From: Clostridia bacterium UC5.1-1C12
GTDB taxonomy: Bacteria; Bacillota_I; Bacilli_A; Erysipelotrichales; Erysipelotrichaceae
Assembly: GCA_001305055.1 (NCBI GenBank)
Contig: BBZX01000004.1
Location: 1 to 64,000, forward strand
DNA length: 64,000 bases
Direction of reading: 5' to 3'
The translations under genes and the position numbers were made by a program. The notes beneath the pieces are model-generated. The model was not told where the DNA came from and did no database searches. It was given only the letters and a program-made list of their open reading frames with translations. Positions 8,508 to 23,239 of the stretch are shown here, one piece after another (the first letter of the stretch is position 1; every line of letters begins with the position of its first letter).

Positions 8508-11500
8508 TTATTCCTCAGCATCAACGACGCTCAAACTCTCATCAGCAAGCATTTCCTGAATGACATCTTCATTCACTTTTTCTGCTGCCGAGAAATTCAT
8601 AACTTCGCTTTCATCGTCATCATTGCTTCTTAAAATACGTTCAGCTCTTAATTCTGCCGCTAATTCTTCAATCTGACGTGATGTTTCACGATCAGCGTTG
8701 CAGCCCGTTCCGGCAGGAATCAGTTTACCGATAATTACGTTTTCTTTCAGACCCATCAAGTAGTCTTTCTTACCCTTGATTGCAGCTTCCGTCAGAACCT
8801 TTGTTGTTTCCTGGAATGATGCTGCTGACAAGAATGAGTCAGTTTCTACTGATGCTTTTGAAATACCCAGCAATACTGGTGAGAATACTGCCGGCTGTTT
8901 GCCAGACAATAATGCGTTGCGGTTGATCTTTGTCATTTCCGGTAATGAGATTTGAACACCTGGGTTCAGGTTTGTACCATTACCCTCTACAACGACAACT
9001 TTTCTCAGCATCTGACGAATCATAACCTCGATATGCTTATCAGAAATATCGATACCCTGACTTGCATAAACCTTCTTAACCTCTTTCAGAATGTATTTTT
9101 CAACTTCCTGAACACCGGCAATACGGAGCAGTTCCTTCGGATCGATCGGACCCTCAGTAATCTTATCTCCGGCTTCAATCATACTGCCTTCTTTCAGCCA
9201 AGAACGAATTGCCTGAGTCGGGGCCAGTTTGTGTTCCTTACTTTCCTTATCATTGGTAATAATTACTTCAACGCCATTGCTGTTTTCCAGCTGATGGATT
9301 GATGTAATTTCACCGCTGATCTGAGCCAATACGGCTGCACCCTTTGGACAACGTGCTTCGAATAATTCCTCTACACGCGGCAAACCTTGAGTGATATCAC
9401 CGCCGCCGGCAGATGCTACACCACCGGTATGGAAGGTTCTCATTGTCAGCTGTGTACCTGGTTCACCGATTGACTGAGCTGCCATGATACCGATTGACTC
9501 ACCAACTTCAACAACCTTACCAGTTGCCATGTTGCGTCCATAGCACTTCTTGCAGACACCGTAAATTGATTTACATGTAAATGCGGAACGGATATACATA
9601 CCTTCAACACCCGCATCAACGATACGCTGTGCAATAATTTCATCCATGTATTCATCAGAATCAATAATTACTTCATTAGTTTTAGGATCGACAACCTGCT
9701 GTTTTGAATAACGGCCGATCAAACGATCACGCAGATCCAGAACCACAGTTCCTGTCTTACGGTCAATAATGGTTTCTACCCAGAATCCCTTATCCGTTCC
9801 ACAGTCTTCCTGTTTAACGACAACATCCTGAGCAACATCAACCAGACGGCGTGTCAGATATCCAGATTCAGCTGTCTTCAAGGCTGTATCGGTAAGACCT
9901 TTACGCACGCCGTGAGTTGAAATAAAGAATTCAGATACGTTCAGACCTTCACGGAAGCAGCTATAAATAGGTACCTCAATAATTGAAGGCTGATACCCTT
10001 TTGCTGATTTAGACTGAGAAGGTTTACTCATCAGTCCACGCATACCGGCCAGCTGTGTAAAGTTTGATTTATTACCACGGGCACCAGAAGTTGCCATCAT
10101 GTTGATTGTATTCTTACGATCCAGGTTATCCATCAGCTCATCACCGATCTGATTTTTAATGCTGTCCCACAATTTATTTAAGTGAGCCTCCCATTCCTGC
10201 ATCGTCAGCTTACCTTTACGGCGCAGACGCATTAATTCCTCAGCTTTCTGCTTACCGAACTCAATCTTATCATCCTTGTTTTCTACAACCTGAATGTCAG
10301 ATAAGGCTACGGTAATACCGGCCACGGTTGAATATTTGAATCCCATGTTCTTGATTTCATCCAGAATTTCAGAAGTTTTCTCAGTGCTGTAACGAGCAAA
10401 TACCTGAGCGATAACTAATCCTAACTGTTTCTTCTTTACTTCCGGAATGATTGGCTGTGAAGCAATGATAGCTTTAATATCTGAACCTGGTTCAATAAAG
10501 AAACGATCCGGTGTAGCGATGAAGTTTCATCAGATACTTCATTCAGATATGGGAAATCAACCGGGAACATATTGTTGAAAATTACTTTACCGACTGTTGT
10601 CATTAAGTATTTTCTATTCTGTTCTTCAGTGAATGAAGATTTCTTCAATGATTTTGCGGCAATCGCAATACGTGTATGAAGATGAACGATCTTGTTATCA
10701 TAAGCCATCAATACTTCATTGACATCCTTAAATACATGACCTTCATTTTCCGCATAACGATCCCACAATTCAGCTTCCTTCGGGCAGCCTACACTTCTGT
10801 AACGTTCAGCTTCCTGACGGAATTCCTCTGCAGTTTCTTCCATTGTTAAGTAGAAGTTACCGAGTACCATGTCCTGTGACGGCGTAACGATTGGTTTACC
10901 ATCCTTAGGACCTAAGATATTGTTTGAACCAAGCATTAAGACTAATGCTTCAGCTCTTGCTTCTTCACTCAAAGGTACATGGACAGCCATTTGGTCACCG
11001 TCAAAGTCGGCGTTGAATGCTGTAGTAACCAGTGGATGCAGACGGATGGCGCGTCCTTCAACAAGTTTTGGTTTAAATGATTGGATACCCAAACGGTGCA
11101 GTGTTGGTGCACGGTTCAATAATACAGGGTAACCATCAATAACATCTTCCACAATATCCCAAACACGCGGATCAAGACGATCAATCAGCTTTTCAGCTGT
11201 CTTTGGATTGCTTGCGATTTCACGGTTTACGATTTCGTTGATTACGAATGGTTTAAATAATTGAATTGCCATTTCACGGGGAATACCGCACTGATACATT
11301 TTCAGATCCGGTCCTACCGCGATAACTGAACGACCTGAGAAGTCAACACGTTTACCTAGCAGGTTCTGACGGAAACGGCCTTGTTTACCTTTCAGCGAGT
11401 GGCTCAATGATTTTAATGCACGGCCGCCGGCACCGCTGATTGGCTTAGAACGGCGTCCGTTATCGATCAGCGCATCAACTGCTTCCTGAAGCATACGTTT

Positions 11501-12351
11501 TTCATTTTGAACGATGATTGCCGGTGTTCCAAGTTCAAGCAGTTTCTTTAAACGATTATTCTTGTGATAACACGGCGATATAAATCATTCAGGTCACTGG
11601 TTGCGAAACGGCCGCCATCCAATTGCAGCATTGGACGCAGATCAGGCGGAATAACCGGCAGCATTGTCAGTACCATCCACTCCGGCTTATTGTCTGAATT
11701 GCGGAATGCTTCAATCGTATCCAAGCGCTTGATCAGTTTCTTACGTTTTTCACCTTGCGCATTCTTTAATTCAGCTTCTACGTTATTGAATTCTTTTTCA
11801 AGATCAACTTCTTTTAATAATGTCTCAACAGCTTCAGCACCGGTCTGAGCAGTGAATGAACCTGGGCCGTAAATTGCCACATTTTCACGATATTCCTTCT
11901 CAGAAAGCACTTGCTTATACATCAGCTTTGTATCCTTAGGGTCCGTAACGATCCAAGATACGAAATAAACTACTTCTTCCAATTGCTTTGGCGTCACATC
12001 AAGTAATAAAGCCATACGAGATGGAATACCGCGCAAGTACCAGATATGAGCAACCGGCGCCGCCAGTTCAATGTGTCCCATACGTTCACGGCGTACTGAT
12101 GATTTAGTGATTTCAACACCGCATCGATCGCAGACAACACCCTTATATCTTACCTTTTTGTACTTTCCGCAATAACATTCCCAGTCCTTGCTTGGACCGA
12201 AAATACGTTCGCAGAATAAGCCGTCTCTTTCCGGTTTTTGTGAACGATAGTTAATCGTTTCCGGTTTCTTTACTTCACCATGAGACCATTCCAAAATTCG
12301 CTGCGGCGAGGCAAGCTGAATCTGGATTGAGGCAAAATTGTTTACACTCAT
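8508..12351 (-). CDS. rpoC: RNA polymerase subunit beta-prime (two one-base breaks)
   Basis: Largest catalytic subunit of RNA polymerase. The N-terminus has the zinc ribbon (CYCGKYKK ... CDRCGVE), the clamp follows, and the active-site Mg motif is [13 protein letters not shown] second Cys cluster (CGTDKG, then [13 protein letters not shown]), the trigger-loop region [16 protein letters not shown] and the acidic C-terminus are all present. The frame is lost near 11560 (one A) and near 10522 (one T). With both restored the gene is 1281 aa, normal for the family. A functional genome cannot lack rpoC, so these are almost certainly sequence errors. It starts 16 bases after the rpoB stop and ends at a terminator. 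Confidence 0.97.
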
Positions 12352-12367
12352 CGTTTACGCCTCCTTC

Positions 12368-16547
<4,180 letters not shown>

Positions 16548-16619
16548 CCTTTCTCCGAGCAAAGTGTCAAAACAGGGCACTTTGACCCATTTTAAATTTT
16601 TAGTATTATGCAATTTAGT

Positions 16620-16648
16620 ATAATATCAAATTATTGTCAAATTGTCAA
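16620..16648 (-). promoter_or_regulatory. Sigma-A-type promoter of rpoBC
   Basis: TTGACA (16643-16648), a 17-base spacer and TATTAT (16620-16625) on the minus strand. It lies between the rsmC stop and rpoB, leaving an untranslated leader of about 65 bases. Confidence 0.65.
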
Positions 16649-16649
16649 T

Positions 16650-17242
16650 CTATTTCGTTGATTTGAGGACAAAATATCCTCGATCCTTATGAATGATGTC
16701 ACAGTTACCAAATACGGATGCGATCTCTTTCTGAGCGCTTAAGGCGCCATGCTGCTTGCGGATCACCACATACAGATGCCCGCCGGCTGCAAGATGTTCG
16801 TATGCTTCATCAAATATTTTATAAATTACTGCCTTGCCGGCACGTATCGGCGGATTTGTGATAATATCCGTAAAATTATCTTCCGATACATTCGCATAGA
16901 TATCACTCTGACGGATATCCACCTCGGTTTCATTCTTCTCGGCATTGATGGCAGCTAATTCAAGGGCCCGGGGATTAACATCAATCATCGTCACCTTTGA
17001 TGCCGGATTCATTTTCTTCAGCACAACTCCCAAAGTCCCATAGCCGCAGCCAACGTCAAGCAGATTATTCCCTAATTTTCCTTTTCAAGCGCTTCTAAGA
17101 AAATCATTGAGCCATAATCGACATATTCCTTAGAAAATACACCATTGTCAGTTATGAATGAAAACTTAAAGCACGAAAACCGGAAAGTTATTTCCTTCCG
17201 GTTTTGAGCTAATTGACGATTATCTGTAAAATAATGATTCAT
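16650..17242 (-). CDS. RsmC-like class I methyltransferase (one-base break)
   Basis: SAM-dependent methyltransferase of the RsmC/RlmG type (16S rRNA m2G1207 family), a usual neighbour between rplL and rpoB in Firmicutes (ybxB in Bacillus). The N-terminus has HYFTDNR and FSKEYVDYGS. After restoring one A near 17080, the SAM site LLDVGCGYGTLGVVL appears. It is followed by the acidic strand MIDVNPRALELA and the catalytic TNPPIRAGK (NPP motif for N2-guanine methylation). Length is about 197 aa, typical for the family. It follows the rplL terminator and precedes the rpoB promoter. The exact rRNA target is inferred from the family. Confidence 0.88.
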
Positions 17243-17265
17243 AGGTTCGCCGTCCTTTTTAGGTG

Positions 17266-17290
17266 ACAAAAAGCCTTTACGGCTTTTTGT
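17266..17290 (-). terminator. Hairpin after rplL
   Basis: ACAAAAAGCC and GGCTTTTTGT form a 10-bp stem with a T-run in both directions. It separates the rplKAJL unit from rsmC and may allow partial read-through. Confidence 0.75.
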
Positions 17291-17314
17291 ATTAAAAATT
17301 CTGAATGAAGACTA

Positions 17315-17686
17315 CTATTTAATTTCTACAGTTGCGCCAGCTTCTACTAATTTAGCCTTGATAGCTTCAGCTTCTTCTGGTTTGATGTTTTCTTTGATTG
17401 CAGATGGAGTCTTATCAACTAAGCCCTTAGCTTCTACTAAGCCTAAGCCAGTGATTTCACGTACTGCTTTGATAACAGCAACTTTAGTAGCACCAACATC
17501 AGTTAATGTAACAGTAACTTCAGTAGGTCCTGTAGGAGCAGCAGTGTCAGCAGCAGCAGCAACAGCAACTGGAGCAGCAGCAGTAACACCGAATTCTTCT
17601 TCGATTGCTTTGATTAAGTCGTTTAATTCAAGAATTGTCATCTCTTTAAGAGAAGCAATAACATCTTCTGTATTTAATTTTGCCAT
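17315..17686 (-). CDS. rplL: Ribosomal protein L7/L12
   Basis: Stalk protein of the 50S subunit that recruits translation factors. It is intact at 123 aa. The N-terminal dimerisation domain ([13 protein letters not shown]) is followed by the Ala-rich hinge ([16 protein letters not shown]) and the conserved C-terminal domain ([26 protein letters not shown]). GGAGG precedes the ATG. It follows rplJ by 26 bases, and its dose is likely set through the L10 leader upstream of rplJ. Confidence 0.97.
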   Translation of the reverse strand: MAKLNTEDVIASLKEMTILELNDLIKAIEEEFGVTAAAPVAVAAAADTAAPTGPTEVTVTLTDVGATKVAVIKAVREITGLGLVEAKGLVDKTPSAIKENIKPEEAEAIKAKLVEAGATVEIK

Positions 17687-17712
17687 GATTTATTTCCTCC
17701 TGTAATTTGAAT

Positions 17713-18221
17713 TTATTCAGCTGATTCAGCTGTTTCACCTTTTTGATCTGCAACTGCTTTAACAGCGCATGCGAAGCTGCGTACTGGAGACTGTAAGCAT
17801 CCAAGTAACATAGAGATCATACCTTCGCGGTTTGGCAGTTTTGATAATGCAGTGATCGTTTCCTGATCAACCACTTACCTTCAACAGCACCAGCTTTAAT
17901 CACTAACTTGTCGTGTTTTTTAGCAAACTTTGCAAGTACACGTGCCGGAGCAACAGCATCTTTACCAAATGCAATTGCGTTAGGTCCGGTCAGGGTTTCA
18001 GTTAATTCTGCATAACCAACTTCTTCAGCGGCGCGCTGTGCAAGTGAATTCTTGTAAACTTTGAATTCTACTTCTTCTGCACGCAGTTCGCGGCGAAGTT
18101 CAGTAACTTCTTTAACTGTCAACCCACGATATTCGACAACGACTGCAGATTGCGATTCGCGCATTTTCTCGGCGATCTCAGCAACGACTGCCTTCTTGCC
18201 ATCGATGATCGTTTGGTTCAT
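17713..18221 (-). CDS. rplJ: Ribosomal protein L10 (one-base break)
   Basis: L10 anchors the L7/L12 stalk to 23S rRNA. The N-terminal RNA-binding part ([19 protein letters not shown]) and [12 protein letters not shown] are clear. The frame is lost near 17876. Adding one G gives [32 protein letters not shown] and a stop at 17713 (about 169 aa, normal). Its transcript begins with an L10 leader at which L10 represses its own operon. GGAGGTG lies just before the ATG. Confidence 0.95.
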
Positions 18222-18263
18222 AGTTTTGCACCTCCTAATTTATCTATCACAATATATCCGCAT

Positions 18264-18366
18264 AATAAAATGCTCACACCGAAAGACAGCATGAGCATGA
18301 AAGAGTAATGTTTCTTTCTACCTCGGCAACGTGATTAAGCCATAGGCCGTTGCTGTCTGTGGTATA
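18264..18366 (-). promoter_or_regulatory. L10 leader with attenuator hairpin
   Basis: On the minus strand, CCACAGACAGCAACGG ... CGTTGCCGAGGTAGAAAG matches the conserved core of the ribosomal protein L10 leader. It is followed by a hairpin (TGCTCA/TGAGCA, 18271-18297) and a T-rich tail, an intrinsic terminator. Binding of L10 (with L12) to the leader is known to control the rplJL transcript in Firmicutes. Confidence 0.85.
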
Positions 18367-18415
18367 TATTGATAACAGTTTTATTCTAATCTATAACTTT
18401 TGTTTGTCAACAAAA

Positions 18416-19093
18416 CTAGGCAACTTTGATGCCGGGACCCATTGTTGATGAAAGTGTAGCGCCTTTTAAGTAGATGCCTTTAACAGCAGCCGGACGGGCA
18501 CGCATAATTACATCATTGATAGCCTGGAAGTTTTCAGCAAGCTTCGCTTCATCAAATGAAACTTTACCGATCAGAACATTGATATTTCCTTCTTTGTCTA
18601 CACGGTATTCAATCTTACCTTTTTTAACATCTTCAACTGCTTTCGCAATATCCATTGTTACAGTACCAGTCTTAGGATTCGGCATTAAGCCCTTAGGACC
18701 TAACACACGACCTAATTTACCTAATTCACCCATCATTGCAGGGATAGCGATTAATACATCAAATTCAAACCAGCCTTTGCCGATCTTTTCAATCATTTCT
18801 TTGCCGCCTACGAAATCTGCGCCGGCATCGATAGCTTCCTGTTCCTTAGGTCCGTTAGCGATAACACAAACTTTTTGTGTACGGCCTGTACCATGAGGAA
18901 GTACCATTGCGCCGCGGATCTGCTGATCAGCATGACGAGGGTCTACATTCAATCTGAATGATGCCTCTACTGATGCATCGAATTTTTCATAGCTGGTTTT
19001 CTTTACTAAAGCTACGGCTTCTTCGATTGTGTATACTTTGCTGCGGTCAACTAATTTAGCAGCTTCTGAATATTTCTTTCCTACTTTTGCCAT
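18416..19093 (-). CDS. rplA: Ribosomal protein L1
   Basis: L1 stalk protein of the 50S subunit. Intact, 225 aa. It begins [18 protein letters not shown] and has the family signature [16 protein letters not shown] near residue 130. L1 binds 23S rRNA at the E site and usually also represses its own operon. It starts about 20 bases after rplK. Confidence 0.97.
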   Translation of the reverse strand: MAKVGKKYSEAAKLVDRSKVYTIEEAVALVKKTSYEKFDASVEASFRLNVDPRHADQQIRGAMVLPHGTGRTQKVCVIANGPKEQEAIDAGADFVGGKEMIEKIGKGWFEFDVLIAIPAMMGELGKLGRVLGPKGLMPNPKTGTVTMDIAKAVEDVKKGKIEYRVDKEGNINVLIGKVSFDEAKLAENFQAINDVIMRARPAAVKGIYLKGATLSSTMGPGIKVA

Positions 19094-19113
19094 TTTATGT
19101 TACCTCAGCCTTT

Positions 19114-19528
19114 CTATTCCATACCTTCAACTTTAATACCCATGTTACGAGCTGTACCAGCGATGATTTTCATAGCTGATTCTACGTCATTGGCATTAAG
19201 GTCTGGCATTTTGTATTCTGCGATTTCACGAACCTGATCAGCTGTGATCGTACCAACGATTTGTTTCTGATTAGTTCCGGCTTTTTAACGCCAGCAGCTT
19301 TTTTGATCATAATAGCAGCTGGTGTAGTCTTTAATACGAAGTCAAAGCTCTTATCTTCGTATGCAGTGATTACGACTGGTACTAAGTCACCAGCACGTTC
19401 TCTTGTAGCATCGTTGAATGCTGAACAGAACTGCGGCATGTTGATACCTGCTGATGCAAGCGCGGTCCCGGTTTAGCTCCCCCTGCAGGGAATTGTAATT
19501 TGCAGATTTTTGCAACTTTCTTACTCAC
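19114..19528 (-). CDS. rplK: Ribosomal protein L11 (two one-base breaks)
   Basis: L11 sits at the GTPase-associated centre of the 50S subunit. The start is GTG 19528 with AGGAGGT 7 bases before it, giving [20 protein letters not shown]. One G is missing near 19467 (before ALASAGIN) and one near 19281 (before TNQKQIVG). With both restored, the protein is about 138 aa and ends GIKVEGME. The first base loss removes the true N-terminus from the longest open frame, so automated callers would truncate it to the internal NMPQF methionine. It is the first gene of rplKAJL. Confidence 0.93.
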
Positions 19529-19629
19529 AAGACACACCTCCTATATTTTGTTTGTCTTATGCTGTGGTTTTATGAACGGTTGCTCGCTCTCCCACGCATG
19601 AATAAAAACGCACATTGCGTGCATTTAAT

Positions 19630-19658
19630 AGTTTATCGTATAAAGCCGATAAAATCAA
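19630..19658 (-). promoter_or_regulatory. Promoter of the rplKA operon
   Basis: TTGATT (19653-19658), a 17-base spacer and TAAACT (19630-19635) on the minus strand, about 100 bases before the rplK GTG. It indicates that rplK starts its own transcript instead of reading from nusG. Confidence 0.5.
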
Positions 19659-19674
19659 TACTTTTTTGAAACTT

Positions 19675-20478
19675 TTAAGAATTCATTTCCTTTAAACGGT
19701 CAGTGCACGCCTTCATGCCTGCCAAAACCGCATCCCGGAAGCCTTTTTCTTCTAATTTAGCGACTGCTTCAATCGTTGTGCCATTGGGTGAGCAGACCAT
19801 GTCTTTTAACTGTTCCGGATGAATGCCGCTTTCAAGTACCATCTTTGCCGAGCCTAAAACTGCTTGAGCGGCAAAGGTTAAGGCCATGGATCTCGACATG
19901 CCGTCACGCACCGCACCATCGCACAGCGCGTTAATCAGCATAAAAATATAAGCCGGCGATGATCCGCTGACCGCCGGTACCGCGTCCATCAGATGTTCAG
20001 GGATTATTTCCGCTTTGCCAAAGCTTGTAAAGATTGCCATCGTTTCTTCAATATCCTTTTGGGTACAGTTCTTATTCGGTGTGACTGCACTCATTCCCTC
20101 ACCGACCGAGGCCGGTGTATTAGGCATTGTGCGGATGATCTTTGTTTCAGCACTGCTCATCTTTTCCATATTCATCAGACTCTGACCGGCAGCCACGGAG
20201 ATCAATACCTTATCCTCGGTAAGCACCTCTTTGATCTGCGCAAATACTTCATCAAACAGATAAGGCTTGACTGCCAAAATGATTAAATCTGCGTTTTCAG
20301 CTACCTCACGATTGCTGTTTAGCGCACAGATATGCAGCTTCGCCGCCAGTTCTTCACGCTTAGCCGGTGTTGCCGTATGGATAAAGATATGCTCCGGGGC
20401 CAACAATTCAGCCTTTAATATCCCCTTCAAAATAGCGCCGCCCATATTTCCGCAGCCAATAAAACCAATATTTCTCAT
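19675..20478 (-). CDS. proC: Pyrroline-5-carboxylate reductase
   Basis: Last step of proline synthesis: reduction of pyrroline-5-carboxylate with NAD(P)H. Intact, 267 aa. The N-terminal Rossmann motif is IGFIGCGNMGGAI, the second strand is ADLIILAVKPY, and the P5C-binding C-terminal segment has PAVSGSSPAYIFM and a helix SMALTFAAQAVLGSA. AGGAG precedes ATG 20478. It sits between nusG and rplK, positions that adjoin in most Firmicutes, so it is an insertion into a conserved order. It has its own flanking signals: the nusG terminator upstream and the rplK promoter just downstream. Confidence 0.95.
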   Translation of the reverse strand: MRNIGFIGCGNMGGAILKGILKAELLAPEHIFIHTATPAKREELAAKLHICALNSNREVAENADLIILAVKPYLFDEVFAQIKEVLTEDKVLISVAAGQSLMNMEKMSSAETKIIRTMPNTPASVGEGMSAVTPNKNCTQKDIEETMAIFTSFGKAEIIPEHLMDAVPAVSGSSPAYIFMLINALCDGAVRDGMSRSMALTFAAQAVLGSAKMVLESGIHPEQLKDMVCSPNGTTIEAVAKLEEKGFRDAVLAGMKACTDRLKEMNS

Positions 20479-20522
20479 ATGTTCATCTCCTAATTTCTGC
20501 TTCCATCATACCACAATCAAAG

Positions 20523-20546
20523 AAAAAAAGAGGACTAAGTCCTCTT
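20523..20546 (-). terminator. Terminator of the secE-nusG transcript
   Basis: Perfect 8-bp stem AAGAGGAC/GTCCTCTT with a 3-base loop and a run of seven T on the minus strand. It overlaps the nusG stop codon. Confidence 0.85.
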
Positions 20547-21093
20547 AAAATTCAATTTTTTCAAGATCACCGTAATTGATTTCCGTTGGTGTTTCACGGC
20601 CAAACAGAATGGTCAGTACAGTGGCTACCTGAGTTTCATCATTTAATGTCTCAACCGTACCCTCAACGCCCTGGAAAGCTCCTGTTAAGATCTTCACGCG
20701 GTCGCCGACAGCAAAATCGATCTGTACTTTTGTCTCACGAATTCCTAAACGACGGAGAATAGACTCCATTTCATCTTCAGCAACAGGGAAAGGCTTCGCA
20801 CCGCCCCCGGATGATCCGATAAATCCAGTTACACCTGGTGTATTACGCACAACATACCAAGCTTCATCTGTCATTTCCATTTCAACGAATAAGTAACCGG
20901 GGAATAGATTATAAGTCTTTTCAACCTTTTTACCATTCTTGAATTCAATTTCTTTTTCTTCCGCTACAATGATCTGAAACAGATAATCCTGCAGATTCAT
21001 TGTATCAATACGTCTTTGAAGATTTTCTTTTACTTTATTTTCATGTCCGGCATATGTATTAACTACATACCATTCGCGCTTAATATCTTCCAT
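20545..21093 (-). CDS. nusG: Transcription elongation/termination factor NusG
   Basis: Binds RNA polymerase and modulates pausing and Rho-dependent termination. The start is ATG 21093 (EDIKREWYVVNTYAG), preceded by AGGTG; an in-frame ATG at 21111 would overlap secE. The NGN domain (AGHENKVKENLQRRI, LFPGYLFVEMEMTD, VRNTPGVTGFIG) is followed by a KOW domain (VGDRVKILTGAFQGVEGTV). About 182 aa, intact. It is 7 bases from the secE stop. Confidence 0.96.
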   Translation of the reverse strand: MEDIKREWYVVNTYAGHENKVKENLQRRIDTMNLQDYLFQIIVAEEKEIEFKNGKKVEKTYNLFPGYLFVEMEMTDEAWYVVRNTPGVTGFIGSSGGGAKPFPVAEDEMESILRRLGIRETKVQIDFAVGDRVKILTGAFQGVEGTVETLNDETQVATVLTILFGRETPTEINYGDLEKIEF

Positions 21094-21100
21094 GGTACAC

Positions 21101-21277
21101 CTACATTCCAATAAAACTTATAAAAGACACTGCGATGAATTCACAAAGAACAAAGAACAATGCGAATGAAGCTGTGAACAACAGTACGATTCCTGACTTC
21201 TTCGCAAGCTCACCGAGCTTCGGCCAGCGCACGCGCTGCAATTCCTGTATAATTCCTGAGATACTAAACCACTTCAT
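21101..21277 (-). CDS. secE: Preprotein translocase subunit SecE
   Basis: Small essential partner of SecY in the Sec translocon. ATG 21277 is chosen since AGGAGGG lies 6 bases upstream, giving 58 aa, typical for Firmicutes. There is one amphipathic helix with the conserved VRWPKLGEL, then a single membrane helix (GIVLLFTASFALFFVLCEF). It lies between rpmG and nusG, the standard order. Confidence 0.93.
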   Translation of the reverse strand: MKWFSISGIIQELQRVRWPKLGELAKKSGIVLLFTASFALFFVLCEFIAVSFISFIGM

Positions 21278-21288
21278 AAAATGCCCTC

Positions 21289-21438
21289 CTATTTCGTTTC
21301 CTTGTGAATCGTATGCTGTCCGCATTTTGGACAGTATTTCTTCAATTCGATTCGTTCCGTATGCGTTTTTTTATTTTTAGTCGTCGTATAATTACGAGAA
21401 AGACAAACAGTACATGTTAAGATAACCTTATCTTTCAT
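21289..21438 (-). CDS. rpmG: Ribosomal protein L33
   Basis: Small 50S protein of 49 aa from ATG 21438 (AGAGGTG upstream). Contains [16 protein letters not shown] and [15 protein letters not shown]. The two CxxC pairs form a zinc ribbon, so this is the zinc-binding (C+) form of L33. Position before secE is canonical. Confidence 0.95.
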   Translation of the reverse strand: MKDKVILTCTVCLSRNYTTTKNKKTHTERIELKKYCPKCGQHTIHKETK

Positions 21439-21478
21439 GTGTTTCACCTCTTTCGTATGCCTATTAACTTTATCACAA

Positions 21479-22102
21479 TCACTTTTGATAGTCAATTATT
21501 CCAGCTAAAATCTTTTTTATCTTATGCAGGATATAACCGACATGTTTAACCGTATGACCGCTTTTTTCAGCAATTTCACGATAAGTGCAGCCAGCCTTGC
21601 GCAGCTGCCAGATCTGCCGTTCATCTTCACTGAGCTGTGCTTCTGCTTCTTTCACCTTATTCTGTGCTTCTTTTAATTCAAAACTCCATTTGGGATCAAA
21701 CTCAGCCTGATTATTTTGTACCAGTGAAATCAGGTAACAGCCCTCATCCTCGCTTAAATCCAAATCCAAGGAAGTACACGTCGCAAACATATAGTTAGCC
21801 TGTGAACGCGTCTTCCGTAAGTATGATCGTACACAGGTAGTAATGCATAAGGATGCGTAATAAGAAAAAGGGACTCCTGTTTCATCATGATACTGATTTA
21901 CCGCTTCAATCAGCGATAACATACACTTTGATTTAAGATCATGAAATTCATCACTGCGCAGATGCTTACCGCCGCCGCTGGATACCGTTTTTCGTATGAT
22001 TCTCTCAATCCGCTGTTCATAAAGTTTAATCAACAGTTTCTGTGCTTCCTCGTCCTGTTCACTCATCAAATACAAAAGCTCATAATCATTCATTGTTTCC
22101 AT
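21479..22102 (-). CDS. sigH: Sigma-70 family factor, SigH-like
   Basis: RNA polymerase sigma factor of about 207 aa. Region 2 contains [18 protein letters not shown], then [20 protein letters not shown]; region 4 has [20 protein letters not shown] and a helix-turn-helix. Its position between rlmB and rpmG is that of sigH (spo0H) in Bacillus. In non-sporulating Firmicutes the orthologue (ComX/SigH) can control competence genes, and a comFC gene is present at the far end of the window. The symbol rests on synteny and architecture. Confidence 0.82.
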   Translation of the reverse strand: METMNDYELLYLMSEQDEEAQKLLIKLYEQRIERIIRKTVSSGGGKHLRSDEFHDLKSKCMLSLIEAVNQYHDETGVPFSYYASLCITTCVRSYLRKTRSQANYMFATCTSLDLDLSEDEGCYLISLVQNNQAEFDPKWSFELKEAQNKVKEAEAQLSEDERQIWQLRKAGCTYREIAEKSGHTVKHVGYILHKIKKILAGIIDYQK

Positions 22103-22128
22103 TCCCTGCCCACCTCTTTTTTTAGTTA

Positions 22129-22854
22129 CTAAAGCGGATGGCGATGACTGTAAATCTCATAAAGCAGGATTGAGCAGGCAACTGACGCATTCAAAGATGT
22201 AACACTGCCTGCCATCGGCAAAGCGATGCAGTAATCACAATTTTTCCGCACCAGATTGGAGATGCCAAAGCCCTCTGAGCCAATGACTAACAGCAGCGGC
22301 ACATCATACTGCCCTTCGCGATAGTCTTTAGCCTCATGCGCATCAGCACCGACTGCCCAAAACCCCTTCTCTTTTAAATCCTTGATTGTCTGAACCAGAT
22401 TGGTCACCACTGCAACCTTCACTGTATCGATAGCACCGGTAGATACCTTGGCAACAGTCGGGGTAAGCTGTACGCTGCGATGCTTGCCGATAATCACGCC
22501 GTCAGCACCGACACAGTCGCACGTTCTAAGGATTGCCCCTAAATTGTGTGGATCTTCGAGACCGTCCAGCATGACTAATAACGGGGTTTTGCCAGCTGGT
22601 ACAGCCTTCAGAATCTCATCGACTGAATAAGTTTTATATTCATCAATGCTTGCCGCGATTCCCTGATGATGATCCGTTTTAAGCAATGCTTCAAGCTTCT
22701 TCTTATTCAGCACGCGCACCGGAATCCTTTTCTGTTTCAGTAAGTCTTCAAAAGAACGATCCTTCATCCCTTCCTGAATCAATACCTCATAAATCTTTTT
22801 ATCGTCATTCAGCAACTGCTTCACGACATTCTTCCCGTATACATATTGTGCCAT
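22129..22854 (-). CDS. rlmB: 23S rRNA 2-O-methyltransferase RlmB (TrmH family)
   Basis: SPOUT-class methyltransferase that methylates the ribose of G2251 in 23S rRNA. The N-terminal substrate-binding domain (YGKNVVKQLL ... HHQGIAAS) is followed by the knotted SAM domain with DGLEDPHNLGAILRTCDC, VIGSEGFGISNLVRK and LPMAGSVTSLNASVA. Intact, 241 aa. It starts one base after the mrnC stop codon, so the pair is translationally linked. Confidence 0.95.
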   Translation of the reverse strand: MAQYVYGKNVVKQLLNDDKKIYEVLIQEGMKDRSFEDLLKQKRIPVRVLNKKKLEALLKTDHHQGIAASIDEYKTYSVDEILKAVPAGKTPLLVMLDGLEDPHNLGAILRTCDCVGADGVIIGKHRSVQLTPTVAKVSTGAIDTVKVAVVTNLVQTIKDLKEKGFWAVGADAHEAKDYREGQYDVPLLLVIGSEGFGISNLVRKNCDYCIALPMAGSVTSLNASVACSILLYEIYSHRHPL

Positions 22855-22855
22855 A

Positions 22856-23239
22856 TTATTGCGCTCCTAACATAACAATTTCGTTCCAAAGCTGTTCCAT
22901 TCTCAACAATTCACCGCTCAGCTGATAATAACCCCAGATAGCCTCAAGCCCGGTAGCCAGCCGATACGTTGCTACATCAGCATTTTTGGCAATTGAAGCG
23001 GTCTGCGCGTTGCGGCCGCGGCGGATGATTGCCAATTCTTCTTCGGTAAAGAAGCCTTTATCAATCAGCGTCATCAGATAATATGCCTGTGCCTTGGCAC
23101 TGACCCATTTCGCTGTCATACGCTGCAATTCATTAGGCTTCTGCAAACCTCTTGATACAAGCAGCTCACGCACCTTCAGCGTCATCACCGCATCGCCGAT
23201 AAACGCCAGAGTTGTGCCATTGTAAGGAACGATTTCCAT
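22856..23239 (-). CDS. mrnC: Mini-ribonuclease III
   Basis: RNase III-type nuclease lacking the dsRNA-binding domain; in Bacillus it matures 23S rRNA ends. Intact, 127 aa. The catalytic-domain signature IGDAVMTLKVRELL and the later RRGRNAQTASIAKNAD and GLEAIWGYYQL segments are visible. Its ATG overlaps the cysS stop (TAATG), and it sits in the usual cysS-mrnC-rlmB order. Confidence 0.94.
   Translation of the reverse strand: MEIVPYNGTTLAFIGDAVMTLKVRELLVSRGLQKPNELQRMTAKWVSAKAQAYYLMTLIDKGFFTEEELAIIRRGRNAQTASIAKNADVATYRLATGLEAIWGYYQLSGELLRMEQLWNEIVMLGAQ

Noticed and set aside
8508..12351. Reading the three rpoC pieces as separate genes or a true split rpoC
   Set aside because: Each junction needs a single restored base to give exactly conserved sequence, and neither internal piece has its own ribosome-binding site.
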